A stretch of 47,054 nucleotides of DNA from Pirellula sp. (GTDB lineage: Bacteria; Planctomycetota; Planctomycetia; Pirellulales; Pirellulaceae). Below are positions 9,643 to 17,474 of the stretch, piece after piece (within the stretch, counting starts at the first letter, position 1; each line of letters begins with the position of its first letter). The position numbers and the translations under genes were made by a program. The stretch spans positions 1 through 47,054 of the forward strand of contig JAIPFP010000015.1 in assembly GCA_021736575.1 (NCBI GenBank), given 5' to 3'. The notes under the pieces were generated by a model. That model was not told the origin of the DNA. It searched no databases and saw only the letters and a list, made by a program, of their open reading frames with translations.

Positions 9643-10749
9643 ATGAATTGGAACGCTATTCCCGAGGACCAACCTACCCCCTCGCTCATCATTTCGGCCG
9701 ATATCGCTCGAAAAAATATTCTCTCAATGCAAGAGTATTGCGATCGAAACAGCCTAAAACTCCGGCCGCATACGAAAACGCACAAGTCGATTCACATGGC
9801 GAAGGAGCAAATCGCCGCCGGAGCCGTTGGATTGACGGTCGCAAAAGCGGGGGAAGCCGAGGTCATGTCGCAGGCAACCAACGATATCCTGATTGCTTAC
9901 CCAGCCATCGGAACAAGTCGCCTGAAACGCGTCACGGAGCTTGCAAAAACCAACCAAATAAGCATCGGTATCGACTCCCAGGACGCGGCCGAGATCCTGC
10001 AAAATGCGGCTTGGAACGCAGGGGTAAAGCTCGGGATCATGGTCGATGTCGAAGTTGGCTTTCATCGAACCGGTGTACTCGACCCCATTCGTGCCATCGA
10101 ACTTTGCGAAACTGTTTCGAAACACAATGCGCTCACTCTCAACGGCCTGATGTGCTTTCCTGGCCATATCAAGCCATCCTCGGATGACGCCTCATGGGAC
10201 GGTTATGCAGCCTCGTTGGAAACGGTAATCGAAGGGCTAAAGGTCAAGGGAATTCACGCGCCAACCATTTCAGGGGGCTCCACTCCCACGGCAAAAATGT
10301 CCCATCGAAATCGTTTCCTGAACGAAATCCGTCCCGGCACGTACATCTACAACGACTTAAACGAAGTTCGCTTGGGAGTCTGCGATTGGGATGAATGCGC
10401 GGCTCGCGTTTTGGCAACCATCGTCAGCGTTCCCGAACCGAATAAGTTCATTGTGGATGCTGGCAGTAAAACACTCTCGAGCGATCGGAATGCGGGTAAC
10501 CCCGACGCAGGTTTCGGCTATGTGGTCGACTACCCAACCGCCAAAATCACCCGCCTAAGCGAGGAGCATGGAGAGGTTCTGGTCCCGATGGAACAATTGG
10601 ATGCGACCAAACGACCCAAAGTGGGTGATCGCGTTTGGATCATCCCCAACCACGTCTGCGTATGCGTCAACCTGCAAAACCATTTTTATCTAATGGATGC
10701 AGGGGAACTGATGGCTATGCCGGTCGATGCACGCGGAATGTTGGTCTAG
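9643..10749 (+). CDS. D-threonine aldolase / D-serine dehydratase-like fold-type III PLP enzyme
   Basis: 368 residues. The N-terminal alanine-racemase-like barrel carries the PLP lysine in RPHTKTHK (Lys45), the arrangement of the D-TA/DSD1 family, then VAKAGEAEVM, IMVDVEVGFHRTGV and SGGSTPT for cofactor phosphate binding. The C-terminal beta domain contains VDAGSKTLSSDR and IPNHVCVCVNL, whose His and Cys match the divalent-metal site of this family. The expected reaction is metal- and PLP-dependent cleavage of D-3-hydroxyamino acids or dehydration of D-serine; the exact substrate cannot be read. ATG 9643 is chosen because the upstream 23 codons are repeat-derived DNA that does not match the family. 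Single gene, with a repeat element immediately after its stop. Confidence 0.82.
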   Translation: MNWNAIPEDQPTPSLIISADIARKNILSMQEYCDRNSLKLRPHTKTHKSIHMAKEQIAAGAVGLTVAKAGEAEVMSQATNDILIAYPAIGTSRLKRVTELAKTNQISIGIDSQDAAEILQNAAWNAGVKLGIMVDVEVGFHRTGVLDPIRAIELCETVSKHNALTLNGLMCFPGHIKPSSDDASWDGYAASLETVIEGLKVKGIHAPTISGGSTPTAKMSHRNRFLNEIRPGTYIYNDLNEVRLGVCDWDECAARVLATIVSVPEPNKFIVDAGSKTLSSDRNAGNPDAGFGYVVDYPTAKITRLSEEHGEVLVPMEQLDATKRPKVGDRVWIIPNHVCVCVNLQNHFYLMDAGELMAMPVDARGMLV

Positions 10750-10753
10750 TCTA

Positions 10754-10973
10754 GTGGCACGGATTGCAAGTTTTGTTTCACTGTGCAATATAATTACCAA
10801 GGCAATATAATTACCAGCGCAATCTAGTTACCGGGCTCTGCCTGGTAACTCAATGCAAGCGAGGCTCCGCCTCGCCGAAATGCATCCTTAGTTTGTGAAC
10901 TCGGGAGGCAGGAGCCTCCACACCAATGCGTTCCCAGGCAGAGCCTGGGAACGAGTAAGGTCCTGTGCGAAGT
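10754..10973 (+). repeat. Four-hairpin repeat family A, copy A1
   Basis: Fills the gap between the PLP-enzyme gene and the glycosyltransferase. It begins GTGGCACGGATTGCAAG and contains palindromes around GGCTCTGCC, GCGAGGCTCCGCCTCGC, GGAGGCAGGAGCCTCC and CCCAGGCAGAGCCTGGG. Near its left end a segment of about 16 bp (GCAATATAATTACCA) is present three times in a row, unlike copies A2 and A3. Its right end stops a few bases before the glycosyltransferase ATG. Confidence 0.88.
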
Positions 10974-10976
10974 TAA

Positions 10977-11762
10977 ATGGAGAACAGTTCATTGAAAGTT
11001 TCGATCTTAGTCCCCGCATTCAACGAAGAGAAAACGATTGAGCGCGTTTTGAATAAGCTGCTCGCGTTGCCTATTCAAGATCGCGAAATCATCGTGGTGG
11101 ATGATGGCTCCACCGATGCAACCGGCGAAGTCGTGCAGAGACTTGCTGCGGCGCGGTCCGAGATCAAGTTTTTTCAGCAACCCAAGAATCTAGGCAAGAC
11201 CTCTGCCGTATCTCGAGCTATTTCCGAAAGCACGGGCGATGTTCTGATCGTGCAAGACGCAGACTTGGAATACGACCCTTTGGAAATACCCGATGTGATT
11301 GGCCCCATTCTGGATGGCCATGCGGATGTCGTGTACGGGAGCCGCTTTTTGGTCAAGCGTGCATCGCGGGTACTCTACTACTATCACTATCTGGCCAACA
11401 AGTTCTTAACGTGCTTAAGCAACATTCTGACCAATCGAAACATGTCCGATATTGAAACGTGTTACAAAGCCTTTCGACGCGAAGTTATTGTTCCGATTCA
11501 CCTGTGTAGCCGAGGGTTCGGGATGGAAGTCGAAATCACCGCCATGGTCTGCAAGACGCAAGCACGCACCTATGAGGTTCCCATCTCCTACTACGGAAGA
11601 ACGTACGAAGAAGGAAAGAAGATAGGGACCTGGGATGGTGTGGCTGCGATTTGGTATATTTTGTACTTCAATTTAATCCACCCGTTTACGCCATCGGGCC
11701 GGAAATACATCCAAACAGTGAACAGCTCGCTCGCTAGCCCGGATTATGCACGCGGAAAATAA
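10977..11762 (+). CDS. Family 2 glycosyltransferase (dolichyl-phosphate mannosyltransferase-like)
   Basis: 261-residue GT-A fold enzyme expected to transfer a sugar from a nucleotide donor, probably onto a polyprenyl phosphate or another membrane-associated acceptor. Seen are ILVPAFNEEKTIERVL at the start, VVDDGSTDATG (Asp42/Asp43, nucleotide binding), the metal-binding DADLEYDP (about 92-99), and ETCYKAFRR followed by FGMEVEITA, typical of the DPM1-like branch. There is no C-terminal membrane anchor, only a moderately hydrophobic stretch near 225-240. No Shine-Dalgarno is obvious, because the ATG follows directly on repeat A1. Repeat A2 lies inverted just behind the stop, so the gene stands alone between two repeat copies. 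Confidence 0.85.
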   Translation: MENSSLKVSILVPAFNEEKTIERVLNKLLALPIQDREIIVVDDGSTDATGEVVQRLAAARSEIKFFQQPKNLGKTSAVSRAISESTGDVLIVQDADLEYDPLEIPDVIGPILDGHADVVYGSRFLVKRASRVLYYYHYLANKFLTCLSNILTNRNMSDIETCYKAFRREVIVPIHLCSRGFGMEVEITAMVCKTQARTYEVPISYYGRTYEEGKKIGTWDGVAAIWYILYFNLIHPFTPSGRKYIQTVNSSLASPDYARGK

Positions 11763-11782
11763 TGGTCCGCCGAAGGGCCCTG

Positions 11783-11962
11783 GTGGCACTGATTGGAATT
11801 AACGTTGCATAGGAAGACGACTCGTTCCCAGGCTCTGCCTGGGAACGTATTGGTGTGGAGGCTCCCGCCTCCTGAGTTCACAAACTACGGATGCATTTCG
11901 GCGAGGCGGAGCCTCGCTTGCATTGAGTTACCAGGCAGAGCCTGGTAACTAGATTGCACAGA
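11783..11962 (-). repeat. Four-hairpin repeat family A, copy A2 (inverted relative to A1)
   Basis: The same element as A1 on the opposite strand: GTGGCACTGATTGG at 11783, then the CCCAGG...CCTGGG, GGAGGCTCC, GCGAGGCGGAGCCTCGC and TTACCAGGCAGAGCCTGGTAA palindromes, ending at GATTGCACAG. It ends about 10 bp before the stop codon of the convergent lipoprotein gene, where its hairpins could act as a transcription end. Confidence 0.88.
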
Positions 11963-11972
11963 GATTCGGATC

Positions 11973-12425
11973 CTACAAATCAAAATCAAACGTGTTGTTG
12001 CCAGAGGTTACGTCTCGTATGAGCTCAGAATTGGTGTTGTACTTGGCAGGAATCGGCTCTTTCTGTTTTTCCGCAGCCTTGTAGTCGGAAGCATTTCCAA
12101 AAGCGGAATAGCTTGGGTCGTCTGAGCGAACTTCCGCTTGTTTTTTCGACTCGGGCACCGCAACGACAGTTGTAATGGACACCTTGTTTTTTCCGACTTT
12201 AGCTCCTTTGACTCCTGCCGAAAACAGTTCATAGATTCCTTCCGAATTCGTAGCGCCGGTTCCGGATGGCCCACCACCTTCGGGGGTAAATGTTACGATC
12301 CCATTGGTATAGGGTTTGCCTCCCAGCGTTACCTTACCTTTGACAGGGCCCATGGCGGGTCCCGACGGCCCGCAACCCACAAATGCCACAACGGAGACCA
12401 AAATAGATACGCGAACAAAATTCAT
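11973..12425 (-). CDS. Small lipoprotein with carboxypeptidase-regulatory-like beta domain
   Basis: 150 residues. The signal peptide MNFVRVSILVSVVAFVGC ends in a lipobox with Cys18, so the product is probably lipid-anchored outside the inner membrane. The body VKGKVTLGGKPYTNGIVTFTPEGGG...GATNSEGIYELF is the pattern of small beta-sandwich (CarboxypepD_reg-like, transthyretin-like) proteins. Planctomycetes often carry such a gene beside a DUF1559 gene, as here (151 bp upstream on the same strand). The function of the pair is not established. The C-terminal half is polar and ends NNTFDFDL. Confidence 0.75.
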   Translation of the reverse strand: MNFVRVSILVSVVAFVGCGPSGPAMGPVKGKVTLGGKPYTNGIVTFTPEGGGPSGTGATNSEGIYELFSAGVKGAKVGKNKVSITTVVAVPESKKQAEVRSDDPSYSAFGNASDYKAAEKQKEPIPAKYNTNSELIRDVTSGNNTFDFDL

Positions 12426-12576
12426 TTCAATGCTTTCTAAAGGAAAAAAGGACGAGCGGTTAACTTCGAAAGCTTCATCGAAGGGCCGTTCATCCTACTT
12501 GTTTGTGTGGACTATTTATCGATTTTCAAACCATTCCCAGGCAACGCCTGGGAACTGGAAATACACGGGATTCGAA

Positions 12577-13662
12577 TTACTGTTCCAGGGCAGAAACTTC
12601 TCCTCCGGAACGACTTCCTAATGCTCCCCAAATGCCGTATGGTGAAGGTCGCGTGCCCGGGGTATCGATGTCGTCGATCGCTTGGTTGCCTGCATTAATC
12701 GATTGGCTGATAAATTGAACCGACCCGTCCCCCATACCCACGTTTCCGCCACCCGTGTGGTAGCTTGACAGAGCACCCATGTGCTCATTGCCGTCAACGC
12801 CACCCCAATGGCAGCTTGGACCATTCGGCGCCATGATGGTAGTGAATCCGCAGAAATAAGGTCTGGCATCCCAAGCTCGACCGCCGGTTGGTCGGAAATC
12901 CGCCCGAACAGCACCCGTCAGTTTCCTAGGATTGGCTGGGTTAATTCGAGCCGAACAGGCGGCTGGATTCCAGGCTTGCATGTTCAACGCCACACCACCG
13001 CGCACATCGTCGGCACCCCCGCCTGCGACTGCTTCGCCGATCATGACTGTGTTCGAAAGTCCGTCGGTGATACCGCTCAATTTTAGCCAACGATCGATTT
13101 GGAAAATCCCTCGATTATCTCGGCCTTGGGCTGGTCTGAAGTGATTTTGGTGGTAGTCATCACCGAGGCAAGCCTTGTAGTTGAGCAACGATGGGCTTTC
13201 GCCGCGGTTGGTAGGTGCCGAGTCGGAAGGACACACAAAACTAGGGACCTGGGCTTTCCAGTTTGCATTTTCCCAAGCATTGTTGGCCGTACTCCACGGA
13301 GTCGGAAGACCCGGGCCATTCGGACGTGCTTGGGAGCTGATATTGGAACTCAAGGCCGACTGTTCCATATAAGGCAAAAGTGCGAGGGTCCAAGCGTATG
13401 GCCATCCAGATCCAGCTCCCAGGCCCGGAGCGGCCGTACCTCCACCGGAATGTCCAAGTGCGGGCAGCACTTTCGTGGCAGACTCATAATTCAACATCGA
13501 CAAACTGATTTGCTTGATGTTGTTGGTGCACTGCATGCGGCGTGCAGCTTCTCGGGCAGCCTGAACGGCTGGCAATAGTAGACCGACCAAGATCCCAATG
13601 ATTGCAATAACTACCAACAGCTCGACCAGGGTAAATCCCCGTAACCGACTTCGTCTTAACAT
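12577..13662 (-). CDS. DUF1559 family protein with prepilin-type N-terminal methylation signal
   Basis: 361 residues. Starts LRGFTLVELLVVIAIIGILVGLLLPAVQAAREAARRMQC, the type IV pilin-like cleavage/methylation segment with Glu+5 (written here as overlapping short motifs GFTLVELLVV and LLPAVQAAREAARR). The rest matches the planctomycete DUF1559 family (NNIKQISLSMLNYES..., FVCPSDS, ITDGLSNTVMIGE) and ends with the H-X9-DG type motif SYHTGGGNVGMGDGSVQFIS. Such proteins occur in dozens of paralogues per planctomycete genome and are thought to be surface pseudopilins; their exact role is unknown. ATG 13662 has GGAG eight bases ahead and is preferred over GTG 13671. It is transcribed toward the small lipoprotein gene. 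Confidence 0.93.
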   Translation of the reverse strand: MLRRSRLRGFTLVELLVVIAIIGILVGLLLPAVQAAREAARRMQCTNNIKQISLSMLNYESATKVLPALGHSGGGTAAPGLGAGSGWPYAWTLALLPYMEQSALSSNISSQARPNGPGLPTPWSTANNAWENANWKAQVPSFVCPSDSAPTNRGESPSLLNYKACLGDDYHQNHFRPAQGRDNRGIFQIDRWLKLSGITDGLSNTVMIGEAVAGGGADDVRGGVALNMQAWNPAACSARINPANPRKLTGAVRADFRPTGGRAWDARPYFCGFTTIMAPNGPSCHWGGVDGNEHMGALSSYHTGGGNVGMGDGSVQFISQSINAGNQAIDDIDTPGTRPSPYGIWGALGSRSGGEVSALEQ

Positions 13663-13990
13663 AAGTTGCACTCCAAACGGAAACGAAAAAAGAAAAACTA
13701 ATGGTTAAATTCTAACTGCGCACTAAGTCGGGGTAAAGGGTATCTCTACTCCATAGGGGCCATTTTTCCCAAAGAAAGAAATGGTTTCATTTTTAAAAAA
13801 TCGTGTCGCCAGGGGCGTTTTCTTTCACCTTTGGGCTCAGTAACGCGTGTGGAACAAGCTAAAACTTCGACTGTTCCGCGAATTTGCAGGTTCGTTCCGG
13901 CTGCGGAAGGTTGGCTCGTGCACAATGCTGCAGAAACGTGGTTTTTCAGAGGTTTTTGGCGGGGTAGGCTTCCGGCGCGCCAACATTCAT
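13663..13990. other. Non-coding interval upstream of the DUF1559 gene
   Basis: About 330 bp with no credible gene. It contains the A-rich leader of the DUF1559 gene (runs of A and G just upstream of its GGAG) and otherwise unremarkable DNA. No promoter could be assigned with confidence. Confidence 0.5.
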
Positions 13991-14160
13991 AACCCGATGC
14001 GTAACGAACTGTTGGTTTAATGGTATGACGGACTTCCAAGTCCGTCGAATTCCCCCTGGACGGACCTGGAAGTCCGTCGTACCGACCTTACCCAATAACG
14101 ACTTCACTAAAGCAACAAGCCGTTACGCTTTCGGGTTGGGATACTGCAATCTACGGGTCG
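13991..14160. repeat. Palindromic repeat family B, copy B2, with a nested GACGGACTT palindrome pair
   Basis: Left arm AACCCGATGCGTAACG at 13991 and right arm CGTTACGCTTTCGGGTT at 14121-14137 enclose two further palindromic units. One is GACGGACTTCCAAGTCCGTC (from 14027); the other is a divergent GGACCTGGAAGTCCGTC. The right arm is followed by the family tail GGGATACTGCAATCT. The copy occupies most of the DNA between the DUF1559 start and the CRTAC1 stop and may have arisen by insertion of one palindrome family into another. Confidence 0.8.
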
Positions 14161-14199
14161 CCTCACTCCACTTTCGCTGTCCAAAAAGCAGGGCTCGCC

Positions 14200-15972
14200 C
14201 TACTTCCCCGTTCCTTCTTCGACAAGAATTCTTTGATCGGCCTGACGACTTCCAAACTTCTCTTTCAATCCGCTGGGCCAGGTCACTTCTATTTCGTCAA
14301 CTGCGGCTTGCGCGCCAAGACCAAACGATAGCACACTTCCAAAGTGGCTTTGATAACCGCGTCCTCGGTGCACCTCGTCCACTAGGTATCGATCGCCAGC
14401 ACGAAGTTTTACGCGCGCGCCTACACCGTCGCGATTGCTTTTCGTCCCACGCAATGCCAACTGGATCCAATGATTGGATGTTGTGGAATCGTTCCTCAAG
14501 ATAGTTGGTGCGGCGTTGGAGTTCAAAATCACAACATCAATGTCGCCATCGTTGTCCAAGTCATCGAAACCGGCACCCCGGCTGCTCTCGACAATCCCCA
14601 TTCCGTTTCCGGCTTCGCTCGAAATGTTCGTGAACTTGCCTTTCCCAGTGTTTCTCAACAAGAAATTGGGGACTTTCAGCGACGTTCTATCGTCCATCAG
14701 TTCCACTCGATCAAAATGGCCATTGGCTATGAAGATGTCGCGGTGGCCGTCGTTGTCAAAGTCGATGAAGCCCGTTCCCCAGTTCACATGTGGGTACAAG
14801 GAACTTGGGATTTGGGCTTTTCTGGTTGCATCTTCGAACAAACCTCCACCAATGTTTCTGTAGAGAACGGGCATTTCCGATTGGTAGTTGGTGACGAAAA
14901 GATCCAGCCGACCATCTCCGTCATAATCCGCGCAGTCGACGCCCATGCTGCCATTGATTTTGCCTTCAAAGTTACTGGCTACTCCGCAAAGCAAACCTAC
15001 TTCCTCGAACTTCCCTGTTCCATCGTTTTGGAACAGAAGGTTGGGCGAGCCATCCTGAGCAACGAAGATATCGGCGTCGCCATCGTCATCGAAGTCAGCC
15101 GAAACCACCCCCATCCCAGGTCCCTTAATCACAGCGATGCCAGACGATTCGCTAATGTCTTCGAACGTGCCATTTCCTTTATTTCGGTAGAGTCGATCCG
15201 GTCGTTTTTCATAATACTGGGGACCCGCCATGAGGTATTGGCCTTTGGACAGTACCGGCACGTGATTCTCGTCGGAGAAATCGACGTAGCTGGCTACAAA
15301 GAGATCCAACAATCCGTCGCGATCGATATCGAGAAAACACGCACCTGCACCGACGGGATCCTTTCCGCCAACGCCTGCAAACTCGGTGACATTGGTAAAT
15401 GTCTTGTCGCCATTGTTACGGAACAGGGCATTGGGACCAAAATTGGTTACAAACAAATCTTGATCACCGTCATTGTCATAATCCGCCACAACCGCCCCCA
15501 ACCCATAGCCGCGAAAAACAAGCCCCGCCTCTTCGGTTACATCTTCGAATCTCATTTGGCCGAGATTACGGTAGAGGGCATGCCTGAGCGTATTGGCCGG
15601 TTCCTTGGATCCCTTGAGCGGTGCTCCATTCGTGAAGTAGATGTCTAACAATCCATCGTTGTCGTAGTCGAAAATGGCTAATCCACCCGACATGGCTTCC
15701 ACAATGTATCCTCGCCCGCTTGCCCCACTGTTATGAATAAACCCGATGCCCGATTGTTGTGTCCCATCGGTCAACTGAATCGAGAAAGGGTTCAATGCGG
15801 TCTTGGCCGCATCGGTTTTAGGCTCATCGGTTTTAGGGTCATCACTGCGAGTTTGGCATGCTAGGACAAGAACCAGCAAAATGAAGCCAAGGATCGTTCG
15901 ATAAGTCCCATTTGACCGCTCGGAGCGTGCCACCCAATGTGCGTGGAAATGTTTACTAATTACGGTATTCAT
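14200..15972 (-). CDS. CRTAC1-type FG-GAP/VCBS repeat lipoprotein with ASPIC/UnbV end
   Basis: 590 residues, probably exported: a hydrophobic segment ILGFILLVLVLAC (about 27-39) ends at a possible lipobox Cys, followed by a DDPKTDEPKTDAAKT linker. The main body is a series of calcium-binding FG-GAP/VCBS blades, each with a DxDxDGxxD or DYDNDG loop (DYDNDGLLD, DYDNDGDQD, DIDRDGLLD, DFDDDGDAD, DYDGDGRLD, DFDNDGHRD, DLDNDGDID), which suggests a beta-propeller. The C-terminal GVGARVKLRAGDRYLVDEVHRGRGYQS is the ASPIC/UnbV domain. Function is unknown; family members are abundant in planctomycetes. It overlaps the preceding TPR gene by 4 bp (ATGA), so it is the last gene of a three-gene operon. Confidence 0.88.
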   Translation of the reverse strand: MNTVISKHFHAHWVARSERSNGTYRTILGFILLVLVLACQTRSDDPKTDEPKTDAAKTALNPFSIQLTDGTQQSGIGFIHNSGASGRGYIVEAMSGGLAIFDYDNDGLLDIYFTNGAPLKGSKEPANTLRHALYRNLGQMRFEDVTEEAGLVFRGYGLGAVVADYDNDGDQDLFVTNFGPNALFRNNGDKTFTNVTEFAGVGGKDPVGAGACFLDIDRDGLLDLFVASYVDFSDENHVPVLSKGQYLMAGPQYYEKRPDRLYRNKGNGTFEDISESSGIAVIKGPGMGVVSADFDDDGDADIFVAQDGSPNLLFQNDGTGKFEEVGLLCGVASNFEGKINGSMGVDCADYDGDGRLDLFVTNYQSEMPVLYRNIGGGLFEDATRKAQIPSSLYPHVNWGTGFIDFDNDGHRDIFIANGHFDRVELMDDRTSLKVPNFLLRNTGKGKFTNISSEAGNGMGIVESSRGAGFDDLDNDGDIDVVILNSNAAPTILRNDSTTSNHWIQLALRGTKSNRDGVGARVKLRAGDRYLVDEVHRGRGYQSHFGSVLSFGLGAQAAVDEIEVTWPSGLKEKFGSRQADQRILVEEGTGK

Positions 15973-17474
15973 GGCTTTTTCTCTAGTTGTTTGGCCAGCC
16001 TAAGTGCTTCCGCTTCGCCAAGTGCGTCCTGTTGTTGTTTGCAAATAGAGGCAAGAAAGCGAAATCCTTCCGCGCTGGGTTGTCTTTCGAGCGATTGCTG
16101 AGCATACCATTTGGCCGATTCAAGTCGCCCAGATTCCAAATGCATTTGGGATAGGGCCGCATAAGGTTCGACGGCCTGTGGATAGAGCGCCATAGCAAGT
16201 TTCAAATTCGCCTCGGCAGATTCTCGATCCCCCATTTGAGCGCAAACTTTTGCGACGTCGATGTAATCACCGAAGCGGTCGGAGCCCACTTCGATAATGC
16301 GCTCTCGAACCAGCCTTTCCTCCGCTAACATTTTCATTTTAAAATAATAGTCCGCCAACGCTCTCAAGCCTGAAGGTTTGGTGGGTTCGAGCGCGATACA
16401 TCGAGTCAGCAATCGCTCGGTTTGAAGAGTGTCCTTTTGGCGAAAGTAGACCGTTGCGGCTTCCGTAAAGACCGTCGTGGCCGTCTGCTTGATCTCCTTG
16501 ACGCTCAACGTTTGGTAACGTTCTTGGCCCGATAATTTGTCTTGGCTCTTTAGTTCCGAATAAGTCTTTAAGAATTTCGTACCCTCTTCCCTCTTCCCCT
16601 GCCGAACGCACGCATTGCCAAGCCCGACATAGACGGCAGGCGAGCTGGCACCGAATTCCAAGGCTTTACGAAAGCTCGTCTCGGCTTCTTGATTTTTTTC
16701 CAGTTCCAACTGGGCTTGCCCAAGGATCAACCAGAGGGACGCAGCCGTGGGGTATTTCTTTAACGCCTTTTCCGTTATCTCGATCGCATCTTCGTATGCA
16801 CCCAGCCTCGACTTCGCGATACCTAAATGATACGAAATTTCAAAGGATTCAAGTCCTTGATCCACCGCTTGCTGTAGCGTTTTGGCCGCGAATTCATCGC
16901 TCCCTTGTTCCATTGCGACGGAGGCGAGATTGACATAGTACATCTCTTGTTTTGGAGCCAGACGGGTGCATTGCTGCCAAAGCTCTTGTGCTTCGGCGTA
17001 CTTGCGAGTCTGAGCCTTCATCATGGCCACCACATGCAAAGCATCTGGAAGTTTTGGGTATTGTATTTGCAAACTTGTGACCACTTGCTCAAGCTCATCC
17101 TCGAGGGACTCGCTCGACACATCCATCGACTCTCGCACCATTCGGATGGTTGGACGCGGTAAAACGGAGGGCTGCTTTTGAGTCGCTGCCGAAGTGGGTT
17201 GCGTCTGAACCGGTTGTGCTTGCAGGGTTGTCTTTAACTCCATCAAAGCAGCTTGCGATTCGGCAATATTGACTTGGTTGTCTAACGCAGTGCGAGTCAT
17301 CAGCAATGCGACAACTGCAGCGCCAATCGCAACGACTGACATCAGCATTGAGATCCAAACAATCGAGCTGCGTCTGGGCAAAGATGAGGGATCAGATGGC
17401 TCCAAATTCGGTGACTCCAATTCAAATTTAAGGATTTGTTGATGAGTGGGAATAAGTCGGTAGACGTGGATCAT
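15969..17474 (-). CDS. Membrane-anchored TPR protein (second of the pair)
   Basis: About 501 residues from ATG 17474; the open frame extends to 17525, and that longer form would overlap the previous gene by 98 bp. A single membrane helix (IVWISMLMSVVAIGAAVVALL) follows a short N-terminal segment, then a Gln/Pro/Thr-rich linker, then a long array of tetratricopeptide repeats with typical W/Y-x-G/A spacing (YYVNLASVAMEQGSDEFAAK, SLWLILGQAQLELEKNQEAE, AVYVGLGNACVRQGKREEG). Likely topology is helix inside the membrane with the TPR domain outside as a protein-binding scaffold. It is a paralogue of the gene directly upstream, sharing the S..DALHVVAMMKA segment at the start of the TPR part. It overlaps both neighbours. 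Confidence 0.82.
   Translation of the reverse strand: MIHVYRLIPTHQQILKFELESPNLEPSDPSSLPRRSSIVWISMLMSVVAIGAAVVALLMTRTALDNQVNIAESQAALMELKTTLQAQPVQTQPTSAATQKQPSVLPRPTIRMVRESMDVSSESLEDELEQVVTSLQIQYPKLPDALHVVAMMKAQTRKYAEAQELWQQCTRLAPKQEMYYVNLASVAMEQGSDEFAAKTLQQAVDQGLESFEISYHLGIAKSRLGAYEDAIEITEKALKKYPTAASLWLILGQAQLELEKNQEAETSFRKALEFGASSPAVYVGLGNACVRQGKREEGTKFLKTYSELKSQDKLSGQERYQTLSVKEIKQTATTVFTEAATVYFRQKDTLQTERLLTRCIALEPTKPSGLRALADYYFKMKMLAEERLVRERIIEVGSDRFGDYIDVAKVCAQMGDRESAEANLKLAMALYPQAVEPYAALSQMHLESGRLESAKWYAQQSLERQPSAEGFRFLASICKQQQDALGEAEALRLAKQLEKKP

Noticed and set aside
10755..10768. Sigma-54 promoter-like TGGCACGGATTGCA at the left end of repeat A1
   Set aside because: GG to GC spacing is 8 instead of 10 bp, and the sequence is explained as the end of the repeat element.
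14470..15648. A 392-codon plus-strand open frame inside the CRTAC1 gene
   Set aside because: Complement of repeated DxDxDG codons; the minus-strand frame has the clear FG-GAP pattern.
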